Origin: Cyanobacteria bacterium M_surface_10_m2_119
GTDB taxonomy: Bacteria > Cyanobacteriota > Cyanobacteriia > PCC-6307 > Cyanobiaceae
Length of the DNA: 64,000 nt
Direction: 5' to 3'
Assembly (NCBI GenBank): GCA_016882525.1
Contig: VGPU01000001.1
Span: forward strand, 1-64,000
The translations under genes were made by a program, and so were the position numbers. How positions within the stretch are numbered: the stretch's first letter is position 1; each line of letters opens with the position of its first letter. The notes beneath the pieces are model-generated. The model was given only the letters and a program-made list of their open reading frames with translations, was not told the DNA's origin and ran no database searches. Positions 47,936 to 57,738 of this stretch are shown one piece after another.

Positions 47936-48208
47936 GTGCCTCTTTTCCAAGCTCGCGTCCAGGTCTCCCTGCGACCGTCGGTCCTTGATCCAGCCGGTGA
48001 GGCCACCCGCGCTGCTGCGGCCCGCCTCGGTGTTTCCGGTGTGAAAACCCTCCGGATCGGCAAGGCGATCGAGCTGGAGCTGGAGGCTCCCGATCAGGCC
48101 ACGGCCCAAGCCCAGGTGGAGCTGCTCAGCGACCGGCTGCTGGCCAACCCGGTGATCGAGGACTGGTCGCTGCAGATCAGCGAAGCCTCGGCTGAGGGGC
48201 AGGCATGA
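47936..48208 (+). CDS. purS: Phosphoribosylformylglycinamidine synthase subunit PurS
   Basis: 90 residues from GTG 47936. [20 protein letters not shown] and [16 protein letters not shown] are the PurS core. PurS bridges PurL and PurQ in the three-protein FGAM synthase. It overlaps purQ by 4 bases. Confidence 0.92.
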   Translation: MPLFQARVQVSLRPSVLDPAGEATRAAAARLGVSGVKTLRIGKAIELELEAPDQATAQAQVELLSDRLLANPVIEDWSLQISEASAEGQA

Positions 48209-48858
48209 CGGTTGGCGTGGTGGTGTTCCCCGGCTCCAACTGCGACCGGGACGTGCGCTGGGCTCTGGAGGGTTGCCTCGACATCCCTGTGCGTTTCCTC
48301 TGGCACGAGGAGCGTGATCTCAGCGGACTCGACGCCGTGGTGATTCCCGGGGGCTTCAGCTACGGGGATTATCTGCGTTGCGGCGCCATTGCCCGCTTCT
48401 CCCCGGTGCTGGAGAGTGTGCGCACCTTTGCCGAGGGCGGCGGCCCGGTGCTGGGCGTCTGCAACGGCTTCCAGGTGCTCACGGAAATGGGCCTGCTGCC
48501 AGGCGCCCTCACCCGCAATGCCAGGCTTCATTTCCTCTGCGAGGGGGCGGCCCTCACCGTTCAGCCGGCCCACTGCCACTGGTTGCAGGGTTATGGGCCC
48601 GGCGAATCGATCACCCTGCCCATTGCCCACGGGGAAGGCCGCTACCAGTGCAGTCCCGACCTGCTGGCTGAGCTGGAACTGGGTGGCCAGGTCGTGTTGC
48701 GCTACCAGGCCAATCCCAATGGATCGGTGGGTGACGTGGCGGGCCTCACGAATGCCGCGGGCAACGTGCTCGGGCTGATGCCCCATCCCGAACGGGCCTG
48801 CGATCCGGCCACGGGTGGTCTGGATGGTCGTCGCCTGCTGGCCTCGATCCTCGGCTGA
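48205..48858 (+). CDS. purQ: Phosphoribosylformylglycinamidine synthase subunit PurQ
   Basis: 217 residues. Class I glutamine amidotransferase: GSNCDRD near the N-terminus, [12 protein letters not shown], the nucleophile in VLGVCNGFQ and the His-Glu pair in MPHPER. It supplies ammonia for FGAM synthesis in purine biosynthesis. ATG 48205 overlaps the purS stop. Confidence 0.97.
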   Translation: MTVGVVVFPGSNCDRDVRWALEGCLDIPVRFLWHEERDLSGLDAVVIPGGFSYGDYLRCGAIARFSPVLESVRTFAEGGGPVLGVCNGFQVLTEMGLLPGALTRNARLHFLCEGAALTVQPAHCHWLQGYGPGESITLPIAHGEGRYQCSPDLLAELELGGQVVLRYQANPNGSVGDVAGLTNAAGNVLGLMPHPERACDPATGGLDGRRLLASILG

Positions 48859-48884
48859 GATCCCTCCTCCACCGTTGCTGTTCT

Positions 48885-49181
48885 TCAGCGCTTGAGGCGG
48901 CTGCGGCGGTGGTAGGCGGGATCAGGGTTCGCTGCCTGCAACTGGCGGATGGCCTCGATTGCGAGGCCAGCGAGGCCTCCGGCCGCACCCACCAGCCGGC
49001 GAAGCCAGCGCAACTCCTGAGGGTCGATGGTGTTGGGGGTGTTGGCGACGATCGACTCCAGAAACAGACCGACGCACCAGCCGATCGCCACGCCCACCAG
49101 CAGGGCGGTCACCACCTTCCGGCCGCTCATGGGCCGGGGCCGGAGTGGCGGTGGGTTCTGCTGGGAGCCCGGCACGGTCAT
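48885..49181 (-). CDS. Small membrane protein of unknown function
   Basis: 98 residues. A Pro-rich start is followed by one or two hydrophobic segments (VVTALLVGVAIGWCVGLFLE and a Gly/Ala-rich RRLVGAAGGLAGLAIEA) and a basic C-terminus (YHRRSRLKR). Probably a short membrane protein with a cytosolic tail. It lies 68 bases after the interrupted RND gene on the same strand, but nothing ties it functionally to it. Confidence 0.6.
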   Translation of the reverse strand: MTVPGSQQNPPPLRPRPMSGRKVVTALLVGVAIGWCVGLFLESIVANTPNTIDPQELRWLRRLVGAAGGLAGLAIEAIRQLQAANPDPAYHRRSRLKR

Positions 49182-49248
49182 GGGAGAGGACGAGGGAGCA
49201 TCCGAGGCATGCAGTGGGTCGCATGAAAGCCTTGCATGGGGCCTCTGT

Positions 49249-52200
49249 TCAGCCCCCCGTCGATTCGGAGCCGGAGAGCGGCACTTCCGGATTGCCACCC
49301 ACCAGGGTCTTGACCACCACGTAGAAGACGGGCACCACCAGCAGCGAGAGCACGGTGGCCACCAGCAGTCCCCCGAAGACCACCGTGCCGAGGGAGGCCT
49401 GACTGCGGGCACCTGCTCCGCTGGCCAGCACCAGGGGCAGGAAGCCGAACAGGGAAGAGATGGCGGTCATGATGATCGGCCGCAGGCGGGATCGCGCCGC
49501 ATCCCGGGCGGCTTCGATGGCAGTGGCACCTGCGGCCATGCGTTGGTTGGCCAGGTCGACGATCAGAATCCCGTTTTTGGCGGCTAGGCCGATCAACATC
49601 ACCAGACCCACCTGGGCGTAGATGTTCAGCACCTCTCCGCGGACAGCCAGGAAGATCAAGGCCCCCAGCATTGCGGTGGGCACCGTCATCAGGATGATCA
49701 GGGGGTCTGCATAGCTCTCGTACTGAGCGGCTAGCACCACATACACCACCAGGATGCCCAGGGCGAAGATCACAATGGCCAGGGAGCCGGCCTTCACCTC
49801 TTCACGAGAGATTCCCGTCCAGTCGAACCCAAGGCCCTGCAGCGATTGGGAGTCAAAGATCCTGCGCATGGCGTTGATCGCCTGGCCGGAGCTGTTGCCT
49901 GCTGCCGGTTCGCCCTCGATCTTGATCGAGCGGTAGAGGTTGAAGTGGGGGATCACGTTGGGCCCTTCAATGGGACGCACACGGAAGAACTCCGAGAGCT
50001 GGATCTGTTCCCCCTTGTTGTTGCTGACATAGAGCGTCTTGAGACGCTCTGGGGTGGCACGGCTGGCGTCGTCGGCCTGCACAAACACCCGCCGCACCTT
50101 GCCATCCTGGAAGGTGTCATTGACATAGAGACCCCCGAAGTTCACGCTGAATGAGCGCATGGCGCTGCCAAAGTCCACGCCCAGGGAAGCCAGGCGATCG
50201 CGATCCACGTCGATGGCCAGCTGCGGTGCCGAGGGTGAAAACTGGGTACGCACCGGCGGTGTGCGGCTGAAGGTCGGGTCGCCATTGGCAGCCCGGATGA
50301 GCTGGCCGGAGGCCTCAGAGAATTCCGGCAGGTCGTAGCGCCCTCCACTGCGATCGAGGAGCTGGAATTCGAAACCTCCTGACTAGCCGTAGCCGGGAAT
50401 GGCGGGAGGCTCGATCACCACAACCCGTGCATCCTGGATCTCGGCTGCAAATCTGCGGTTCAGGCGCTGGGTGATGGCACCCACGGCCTGGTCTCGGGAG
50501 GCACGGTCATCCCAGTGCCGGGTGCCGAAGAAAAAGAGGCCTTTGTTGGGAGCATTGCCATCAAAGCTGGCTCCGCTGAACAGGGAGGCGGCCGTGATGT
50601 CCTCTTCATCCCGCAGAATGGCGCCGACCTGGTCGTTGATGCGCTGTGTGACCTGAATTGATCCGCCATCGGGAGCCTGCACGATGCCGAGGGCATAGCC
50701 TTGATCTTCGATGGGAACAAAGCCACTGGGGATGGCGCGGAAGGCCACTCCAGTGAGCAGGATTCCCCCCGCGAGCACTGTCATGACGAGCCCTCGCCGG
50801 TGCAGAACCCACTCCAGAAGGCCGTGATACCCACCCTCCAGTTGGCCATACAGGGCATTGAATCGCCGGAAAATGGATGGAGTGAACCATCCCGCCGCAA
50901 TCCCGAGGGCTGTGAAGAGGAGCACGGGAATGGGCCGTTCCACCCCGGCCAGCAGCAGGCCACTCACGGCACCGCCGACCACGCAGGGCAGACGCAGGGG
51001 GAGACCGGTGATCAATTTGGCGAGATAGCCCACCAGAAGTCCGATGCCCACAGCCATCAGGGTTCCCAGTACTCCAGTCCAGCCCGCCATCAAGCCATAG
51101 ATGAAGCCAATCGCACCACCTGCAATGGCATAGGTGCGACGTGAAGGAGGCTCACCGGGATTGGCCAGAAGCAGGGCCGAAAGCATCGGAGAGAAGGTGA
51201 GTGCGTTGAAGGTGGAGATGGCGACTGAAAAGATGATTGTTGCTGCAAACTGTTTGTAGATGGTGCCCGTGGCACCCGGGAAAAACAGCACCGGTAGGAA
51301 CACTGCAAACAGCACAACTGACGTCGCGATGACAGCACTGAACAGCTCCTCCATCGTGCCCATGGCAGCCTGTACGGCGCTGACACCCCCCTGGGCTTTT
51401 TTGGTTGAGGTGTCTTCAATCACTGTGATGGCGTCATCCACGACAAGGCCTGTGGCCAGAATCAGTCCGAACAGGGTGAGCTGGTTCAGCGAGAAGCCAA
51501 GAGCGTTGACGAGAGCGAAGGTGCCTACGAGGGCGACGGGAATGGCGATGCCGGGAACCAGGGTTGCTTTCCAGTTCTGCAGAAACAGAAACAGGATAAG
51601 CACTACGAGCATCACGGCATCACGCAGGGAACCAAGCACCCCCTTGATCGATGCGTTGATGAAGTCGGTGCTGTCATAGATCTTTTCCATCTTCAGTCCT
51701 ACCGGCATCACCGACTGGAAGTCGTCCAGCACTTTCTTGATGCCCGCCGAGGTGCGCAGAGCGTTGGTGCCACTCAGCTGGTAAACCGCCATCCCAACGG
51801 AAGGAACCCCTCGGATATCCGTGGCCGTGAGGGCGTAATTCTCACCACCCAGTGAGGCTCTGCCCACATCGCGTAAACGCAGAATGCCGCCATCAGGCGT
51901 AGTACGAATGATAAGGTCGTTGAATTCCTCTTCGCTGACCAATCGACCTTTCAGCTGAACGGTAAACGTGAATTCCTGACCCTTCAGCGCAGGCTCTCCT
52001 CCCACTTGTCCGGCCGGCACCAGGCGGTTCTGACTGCTCAGGGCTTCAACCACATCGTTGGAGGTGAGACCAAAGGCGGTGAGCTTGTCGGGATCGAGCC
52101 AGAGACGGAACGCCAGCTTTCTCTCGCCGAAGTAGGTGAGGTCTCCAACGCCGGGGATTCTGCGGATTGCATCGGTCAGGTTCTGGTCGAGCAAGCCGCT

Positions 52201-52677
52201 GATGGTCTCGGCGGAATATGTGAACTTCTCGGGATCCTCGCTGACAAAGTTGTATACGAGTAGGATGTTATTGGAGGCCTTGTTGACAACAACACCTGAC
52301 TGCCTCACCTCGTCCGGCAGGGACGGGTTTGCCAGAGAAACCCTGTTCTGAACATTGACCTGGTTGATATCACCGTTGGTGCCGCTGGCGAAGGAGACGG
52401 TGATTTCACTCCGTCCGTCAGCTGAGCTGCTGGACGTGATGTAATCCATGTTCTCGACGCCATTGATCTGCTGCTCCAGCACATTGGTAACGCCCTGCTC
52501 CACGGTGACTGCATCAGCCCCGCCGTAGAGTGCACTGACATTGACCGTTGATGGTGCAATATCCGGCAGGTTCTCAACAGGGAGTAGCGGGATTGAGATC
52601 AGCCCTGCAATCACGATGATCAGGCTGCACACAGTGGTGAGGACAGGCCTGACGATGAAATTATTCGAAGGAGACAC
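49249..52677 (-). pseudogene. RND multidrug efflux permease (AcrB/HAE1 type) interrupted by one in-frame amber codon
   Basis: A single reading frame of 1143 codons with one TAG at 50383-50385 (codon 765). The first part has TM1 (TTVCSLIIVIAGLISIPLL), periplasmic porter domains and the proton-relay motif GLVVDDAI (410-417). The part after TAG begins SGGFEFQLLDR, the normal continuation of the conserved PPAIPGYG segment, and holds the second porter half and the last helices. Residues 508-603, between the two halves, carry extra hydrophobic segments. The gene follows its adaptor by 51 bases. It may be a pseudogene, a strain-specific mutation, a sequencing error or a readthrough case; the C-terminal piece alone is unlikely to work. 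Confidence 0.9.
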
Positions 52678-52728
52678 AGGTGCTGTTGGGTGATCCTTGC
52701 GGAGTGTGATGCGGAGTGCGAATGAATT

Positions 52729-53850
52729 TCAATTCGCTTTCACAGGCATGCCGTGCCGGAGATTGATCAGATTGGATGTGATCACCCTGGCATCGGGATC
52801 GAGGCCTCCCAGCACGGGGTAGCGCTGGTTCTGGAGCGCACCGAGCTTCAACGGGGTCTGCAGCGCCAACGGCGTTTCGCCGGGCATGCGGGCGAGAGGC
52901 TCGAGGTTGACCCGTCCCGGATTGCGGCGCAGCTCCGCCAGGGTGCCCAGACGGAACACAAAGGTCTGACCAGACTGCTGCGTGACCGCGGCAAAGGGCA
53001 CCGACGGCTGCACCCTCTCATCAAGGATCAGCTGGGTCCGGGTGCGCAGTCCCGTGCGCAGCATCTTCTCCGCGTTGTCGAACTCGGCTTTGACGAGGAG
53101 GGTCTGGGTATTGCTGCTCACTCCAGGATCAATGGAGCGCACGGGTGCCTGGGCCATCGGACGGCCATTCGCCGGATCCATCAGCACCACGGTCTGTCCA
53201 GGGCGCAAGCGCCCGGTGAAGACAGCAGGTACCTCCACCCGGGCCAGCAGGCGGTTGTTGCGGATGATGCTGGTGAATGGCTGGCCGGCCGTGATCACGT
53301 CGCCCACCTTCACGGACACGTCGCCGACTGTTCCGCTGATCGGTGCCCTCAGGTCTCGGAAGCCCAGGTCAGCTTCGCTGGCGATCAGTTGCTGGCGGGA
53401 CGCCACATACCGTTGTCTGAGCTCATCCCGCTGGATCGCGCTGGCGGCCCCCTGCTTCACCAGGAATTCGTAGCGCTGATAGTTGAGGCGATTGGTTTCG
53501 ACCTCAGCCTTGAGCCGTGCCACGTCAGCCCTGGCCTGGGTTTGGTCGAGCACCAGCAGCAACTGCCCCGCCTGCACCGGATCACCCTGGCGAACGCGCA
53601 ACTGCTCGATGCGTCCGCCCGCCTGGGCAGCCAGAGAGACCTCATCTAGCGCTTCGAGAGTGCTGACGGTCTCCACGACGTCCCGGAAGATTCCAGTCTG
53701 GACCGGTTGGGTCTGCACCGGCAATGGACCTCGAGCCGAGCCAGCGCCGGAGTCTGCGCCCTTGCACGCCGCCAGGGGCAGGGTCAGGGCGAGGGCAAGC
53801 GGACCAACGAACCGGTACCGCGAAGACCGGGGGTCGACAGGGGAAGCCAT
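52729..53850 (-). CDS. RND efflux periplasmic adaptor (AcrA-like lipoprotein)
   Basis: 373 residues. A signal peptide ends in lipobox LAAC (cysteine about 28), so LspA would process it. Then the membrane-fusion core: EVSLAAQAGGRIEQLRVRQGD, the helical hairpin (about 100-155), the second lipoyl half (DLRAPISGTVGDV) and the beta barrel. It links the inner-membrane RND pump to an outer-membrane TolC-like channel, which is not encoded here. It is intact although its pump gene is interrupted. Confidence 0.92.
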   Translation of the reverse strand: MASPVDPRSSRYRFVGPLALALTLPLAACKGADSGAGSARGPLPVQTQPVQTGIFRDVVETVSTLEALDEVSLAAQAGGRIEQLRVRQGDPVQAGQLLLVLDQTQARADVARLKAEVETNRLNYQRYEFLVKQGAASAIQRDELRQRYVASRQQLIASEADLGFRDLRAPISGTVGDVSVKVGDVITAGQPFTSIIRNNRLLARVEVPAVFTGRLRPGQTVVLMDPANGRPMAQAPVRSIDPGVSSNTQTLLVKAEFDNAEKMLRTGLRTRTQLILDERVQPSVPFAAVTQQSGQTFVFRLGTLAELRRNPGRVNLEPLARMPGETPLALQTPLKLGALQNQRYPVLGGLDPDARVITSNLINLRHGMPVKAN

Positions 53851-53982
53851 GGCGTGATCAGACCTGAAGGCAGGAGGGAGCGGTCACGGACCAGGCAGCC
53901 GGAACTGGACGGGCAACCATAGCCAGAGCAGGCAAGGGCGCACTGCAGCGGGAACCTCCCGTCGCGCCCCCTGACGGCCATG

Positions 53983-54006
53983 AAAAATGGGGGGCGCATG
54001 CCCCCC
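53983..54006 (-). terminator. Rho-independent terminator for the peroxiredoxin gene
   Basis: On the minus strand GGGGGG, a six-base loop and CCCCCC are followed by ATTTTT. It lies 33 bases after the peroxiredoxin stop. Confidence 0.8.
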
Positions 54007-54038
54007 GGTTCCCTGGTGGTGTGGGCCTGGGTCCAGGC

Positions 54039-54629
54039 TCAGTTCACGGCGGCGAAGAAGTCCTTCGACTTCACCGGATCCGGGTTCATGGTCTTGTCGC
54101 CGGGCTGCCAGTTGGCGGGGCACACCTCATCGGGATGGCTCTGCACATATTGGAAGGCTTGCAGCAGACGCAGGGTCTCGTCGACGCTGCGGCCCACGGG
54201 CAGGTTGTTGATCGTGCTCTGCATGATCACCCCCTCGGGATCGATAATGAACAGGCCGCGCAGGGCAACGCCGGCTTCCTCATCGAGCACTTCGTAAGCA
54301 CGTGCGATCTCCTTCTTGAGATCGGCCACGAGCGGGTAGGCGATGTCACCGAGACCGCCGTTCTTGCGCTCGGTCTGCACCCAGGCGAGGTGAGAGAACT
54401 GGCTGTCCACCGACACGCCCAGCACTTCGCAGTTGCGGCTGGTGAACTCGCTGATGCGGTCGGAGAAGGCGGTGATCTCCGTGGGGCACACGAAGGTGAA
54501 GTCGAGCGGATAGAAGAACAGCACCACGTACTTGCCGCGGTACTGGCTCAGCGAAACCGTTTTGAACTCCTGATCCACCACGGCGGTGGCGGTGAAATCG
54601 GGGGCCTGCAGACCGACGAGGCGGGACAT
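54039..54629 (-). CDS. Typical 2-Cys peroxiredoxin
   Basis: 196 residues. Peroxidatic Cys48 in FTFVCPTE and resolving Cys170 in DEVCPANW are present, with the C-terminal YF-like tail region ([10 protein letters not shown]) of sensitive 2-Cys enzymes. It reduces H2O2 and organic peroxides using thioredoxin; in cyanobacteria it protects photosynthesis. ATG 54629 begins [12 protein letters not shown], as in relatives; a longer open frame exists upstream. Confidence 0.96.
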   Translation of the reverse strand: MSRLVGLQAPDFTATAVVDQEFKTVSLSQYRGKYVVLFFYPLDFTFVCPTEITAFSDRISEFTSRNCEVLGVSVDSQFSHLAWVQTERKNGGLGDIAYPLVADLKKEIARAYEVLDEEAGVALRGLFIIDPEGVIMQSTINNLPVGRSVDETLRLLQAFQYVQSHPDEVCPANWQPGDKTMNPDPVKSKDFFAAVN

Positions 54630-54984
54630 GCTCGGGGGAAGTGGGTGGACTGGACGACCGGTATCGGCTGGGGGAGGCAGGTCGATGGGCCTTGCGGGCA
54701 GCACCTGACGGGTTCAGGCGGGCAGACGGTGGAGAACATCCGAACCTTCCGCACCGTTGGGGCCTATGGGAACCCAGGGACCCTGACCCTGCAGGCTGAC
54801 CGAGCCGATCGAGGCGACTCGGCAGCTCAAACTCGGACCGACTACCAGTTGACGGTGACAACTTATCACGGGTGCTTGCTTCCTGAGGGCTGCCCCTGCC
54901 TCCAGGTCTGGGCAGGGTGGAGGATGGGGTGGTTGCAGGGATGCGGACGTGCGTCAGAACTGGCACCGCGGGCTCGACCGACAC
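54630..54984. other. 355-base gap between the peroxiredoxin and a small plus-strand gene
   Basis: No gene is supported. It contains a TTGACGGTGACAACTTATCAC stretch (54851-54871) that reads like a promoter or operator on either strand, and several TAGGCC/TAGTCG-type hexamers on the minus strand that could drive the peroxiredoxin. No long inverted repeat was seen. Confidence 0.4.
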
Positions 54985-55206
54985 ATGGGCGAGGGGCGAC
55001 GGGAAACCGCCTGGGATCCGGCAGTGCTGCGCAAGTACAACACCACCAGCCATTTTCGCCTGCTCAATCAGCTGCGCACCGAACTGCGTGACAAGCCTCT
55101 CGTCCGCCCGGGGGAAGGCGAGCGGATTGGCGATGTCAATCGCAGCAAGGGCCTGATTCGTGCCATGGAGGCCCGCCAGGGGCGCAGTCGAGCAGCCTCG
55201 TCCTGA
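54985..55206 (+). CDS. Small conserved-looking protein of unknown function
   Basis: 73 residues from ATG 54985; GTG 54949 would add 12. The centre RKYNTTSHFRLLNQLRTELR followed by PLVR looks like short basic helical proteins I associate with picocyanobacteria. No membrane or export signal. Its stop is 13 bases before the epimerase gene, so the two may be co-transcribed. Function unknown. Confidence 0.6.
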   Translation: MGEGRRETAWDPAVLRKYNTTSHFRLLNQLRTELRDKPLVRPGEGERIGDVNRSKGLIRAMEARQGRSRAASS

Positions 55207-55219
55207 CCGTTTCCCATCC

Positions 55220-56050
55220 ATGCTCCGCCAGCGCGCGACCCCCTACCCCCACTGGGAGTTCACCCATCCCACGCTTGGCGACCAGCTGAGGCTCCTGCCG
55301 GAGCGGGGAGGCCTGGTGAGTGGTTGGCGCTGTGCCGGTCGTGAAGTCCTCTATCTGGACGTCGAGCGGCTGGCCGACCCGGCGCTCTCGGTGCGTGGTG
55401 GCATCCCCGTGCTCTTCCCCATCTGCGGAGGCCTTCCACCAGAGCGTTCAGGCTTGGCGCAGCACGGATTCGCCAGGGACCAGGCCTGGAGCCTCACAGC
55501 CCTTGATGAAGAGGATGGCGTGTTGCTGGAGCTCGCCGACAGCCCCGAAACCCTGGCGGTCTATCCCCATCCGTTCCGTCTGCGGATGGCAGTGCAGCTC
55601 CAGCCAGGCGCGCTGGCGATTGCCTTGCAGGTGCTGAATCCTGGATCCGCTCCCCTGCCCTTCTGCTTCGGGCTCCACCCCTACTTTGCGGTGAGCTCCC
55701 TGGATGCGGTGCATCTGGAGGGCCTTCCCCCGCAGGTGATCGACCAGACCACGCTGGCCCCCGCAGAGCGTGACAGCCTTCTTAATGCCCTGCCGCAGGG
55801 CATCGACCTGCTGGCGGAGCCCAGGGACTGCGTGCGGCTCCAGGACCGGGGCTGGGGTACCGAAGTCAGTCTCGAGACCACGGCTCCCCTCGATCTGGCT
55901 GTCCTGTGGACTGATCCTCCCCGCCCGATGGTCTGCCTCGAGCCCTGGACGGCGCCCCGCGGAGCCCTTCTCAGCGGTGAGCGACTCCTGGTGGTGGAGG
56001 CAGGCGCCAGCCTCACGCTGCGGACCCGCTTTGGCGTGCACACCCGCTGA
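55220..56050 (+). CDS. Aldose 1-epimerase family protein (possible hexose-6-phosphate mutarotase)
   Basis: 276 residues with the galactose mutarotase fold: RGGIPVLFPICGGLP, AQHGFARDQAW (catalytic His region), FCFGLHPYF and PRPMVCLEPWTAP with the catalytic Glu. The sequence is closer to the YeaD-type D-hexose-6-phosphate mutarotases than to GalM. It would speed up anomer exchange of sugar phosphates in carbon metabolism. ATG 55220 directly follows the small upstream gene. Confidence 0.88.
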   Translation: MLRQRATPYPHWEFTHPTLGDQLRLLPERGGLVSGWRCAGREVLYLDVERLADPALSVRGGIPVLFPICGGLPPERSGLAQHGFARDQAWSLTALDEEDGVLLELADSPETLAVYPHPFRLRMAVQLQPGALAIALQVLNPGSAPLPFCFGLHPYFAVSSLDAVHLEGLPPQVIDQTTLAPAERDSLLNALPQGIDLLAEPRDCVRLQDRGWGTEVSLETTAPLDLAVLWTDPPRPMVCLEPWTAPRGALLSGERLLVVEAGASLTLRTRFGVHTR

Positions 56051-56093
56051 CACAGAGACCTGCTACTGAGAATCGCTTGCAAAAGGCTCGCGG

Positions 56094-56744
56094 GTGGCCT
56101 ACGTTGAGAGCAATTCGCAACAAGCACGCGAGATCGGGATGGGCTTCCGTTTCCTGCCAGACGATTCCGTCGCAGCCGTTCGTGTGCCAGCGGGGCAGAC
56201 CGTGCTCCTCGACTCCGGCCTGCGCAGCAGCCAGGGTGCGGTGGCGGCCTCCGTTGAGGTGCTTGAAGGGGTGGCCCGGGTCTACTGCCCCTGTGAGGAG
56301 ACCGAGGGGATGACCATCGCCTTCCTCCAGGCAGGTGACCACCTCCGCACCGATCGGCTCTGCAGCGACGGCGTCTGCGTGGAGGCGCTCACCCCCCTGT
56401 GTTTCCGCACCTCCACCACTGTTCAGGAGGGCGAAGGGTTTGATGCCGTCAATGAGTGGACCCTCCAGCTGTTGCGCATTCGCCACCTCGGCAGTGCGGA
56501 GCAACGGTTGCACGCCCTGTTTGCACTGTTGGCGACCCGTCTGGGGCGGCGTTGCGGCGAGTGGTGCGACCTTCCCTTCCGTCTCACCCATGAACGGATC
56601 GGGGAGCTGATCGGCACCACCAGAGTGACCACCACCCGGTTGATCTCCCGCTTCAGGGCGGCGGAGATGATTCGGGTGCCCAGTGGTGAACCTGGGCTCC
56701 ATCTCGCCCCAGCCCTTGTGGATTCAGCCCCCCTTGCGGCCTGA
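56094..56744 (+). CDS. Crp/Fnr-family transcription regulator
   Basis: 216 residues from GTG 56094 (ATG 56139 is an alternative). A degraded cyclic-nucleotide-like beta domain (about 20-115) is followed by a dimer helix and a winged HTH: FRLTHERIGELIGTTRVTTTRLISRFR. The effector pocket lacks the canonical cAMP Arg-Ser pair, so the ligand is unclear. The short upstream region has an AT-richer CTGAGAATCGCTTGCAAAAG stretch that might be an operator. Overlaps the convergent CDF gene by 21 bases. Confidence 0.85.
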   Translation: MAYVESNSQQAREIGMGFRFLPDDSVAAVRVPAGQTVLLDSGLRSSQGAVAASVEVLEGVARVYCPCEETEGMTIAFLQAGDHLRTDRLCSDGVCVEALTPLCFRTSTTVQEGEGFDAVNEWTLQLLRIRHLGSAEQRLHALFALLATRLGRRCGEWCDLPFRLTHERIGELIGTTRVTTTRLISRFRAAEMIRVPSGEPGLHLAPALVDSAPLAA

Positions 56745-57689
56745 TGGGTCCGCTGCCGGCCGTTCCCACGCCAACCGCTCATCACGCCAACTGGCCGGAT
56801 CCTCGATGGGTTCGAGATGCGTGATCACATCGGTGCGCGGCAAGATCAGTTCGATCTCCTGTTCCAGTTGGTCGCAGATCCGATGTCCATCGGCTACTGA
56901 CCAGTCCCCCGGCACCAACACGTGCAGGGACACAAAGCGCCGGGAGCCCGCCACTCTGCCCTTGACGGCATGAAAGGCCAGGCCTGCGTTGCGATGGCGA
57001 TCCAGGACGTGCTCCAGCCGCGCCTGTTCCTCCGCCGGCAGGGCCCGATCCAGCAGCCCTGAGGCCGTTTCCCGCAACAGGCCCCAACCGGTGCCCACGA
57101 TGTTCAGGGCCACGGCGATGGCGATCAGCGGGTCGAGGATCTGCAGCCCAGTGATCTGCACGAGGGCCAGGCCAGCCACCACGCCCACGGAGGTCCAGAC
57201 GTCGGTGAGCAGGTGGTGGGCATCAGCCCTGAGGCCGATGGAGTCAAAGCGGCGGGAGGCCCTGAGCAGGGTCCAGGCCACCAGGGCGTTGATGGCTGTG
57301 GCCAGCAGGGTGAGCGCCATGCCGGATCCCAGGTCCGCCAGAGGTTCCGGCTGGGCCAGTCGGCCGGCTGCGGCCTGAATGATGGCCACGGCCGCCACCA
57401 GGATCAGACCGCTCTCCACCCCGCTGGAGAAGTACTCGGCCTTGGAGTGGCCGAAAGGATGTTCCGCGTCAGCAGGCTTGGCCGCCAGGGAGAGGGCCCA
57501 GAACGCCATGCACGCTGCCGCCAGATTCACCGTGGACTCCAGGGCATCGGAGAGCAGACCCACCGAACCGGTTGCCGACCAAGCGGCAAGCTTCAGCAGG
57601 GCGGTGAGCACCGCCGCGCTGATCGAGAGCAAGGCGTAGGCACGCGGGGTGCGAAAGGCGAGCTGGAGCACGGGCTGAATGGGCAGCAT
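56724..57689 (-). CDS. Cation diffusion facilitator (Zn/Fe/Co exporter family)
   Basis: 321 residues. Six helices: the metal-site helix SVGLLSDALESTVNL, HPFGHSKAEYFSS and the second site ADAHHLLTDVWTSVG (HxxxD) are intact. The C-terminal cytosolic domain (from about 205) has FVSLHVLVPG and THLEP, typical of FieF-like dimers. It exports divalent cations with proton antiport. ATG 57689 was chosen since the next 48 codons upstream in the open frame are low-complexity. Confidence 0.92.
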   Translation of the reverse strand: MLPIQPVLQLAFRTPRAYALLSISAAVLTALLKLAAWSATGSVGLLSDALESTVNLAAACMAFWALSLAAKPADAEHPFGHSKAEYFSSGVESGLILVAAVAIIQAAAGRLAQPEPLADLGSGMALTLLATAINALVAWTLLRASRRFDSIGLRADAHHLLTDVWTSVGVVAGLALVQITGLQILDPLIAIAVALNIVGTGWGLLRETASGLLDRALPAEEQARLEHVLDRHRNAGLAFHAVKGRVAGSRRFVSLHVLVPGDWSVADGHRICDQLEQEIELILPRTDVITHLEPIEDPASWRDERLAWERPAADPSGRKGG

Positions 57690-57738
57690 CTGAAGCCTGA
57701 GGGCTCCGGGGCCCAGTCTCGCCAGCCAAGGCCAGCAC

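Noticed and set aside
49249-50253. C-terminal RND fragment as an independent gene starting at 50253
   Set aside because: It is in frame with the upstream part and lacks half the pump; the conserved sequence between 50254 and 50382 would be lost. Better described as one interrupted gene.
56064-56083. CTGAGAATCGCTTGCAAAAG as a Fur box before the Crp-family gene
   Set aside because: The similarity to a Fur consensus is partial and lacks clear dyad symmetry; kept only as a possible operator.
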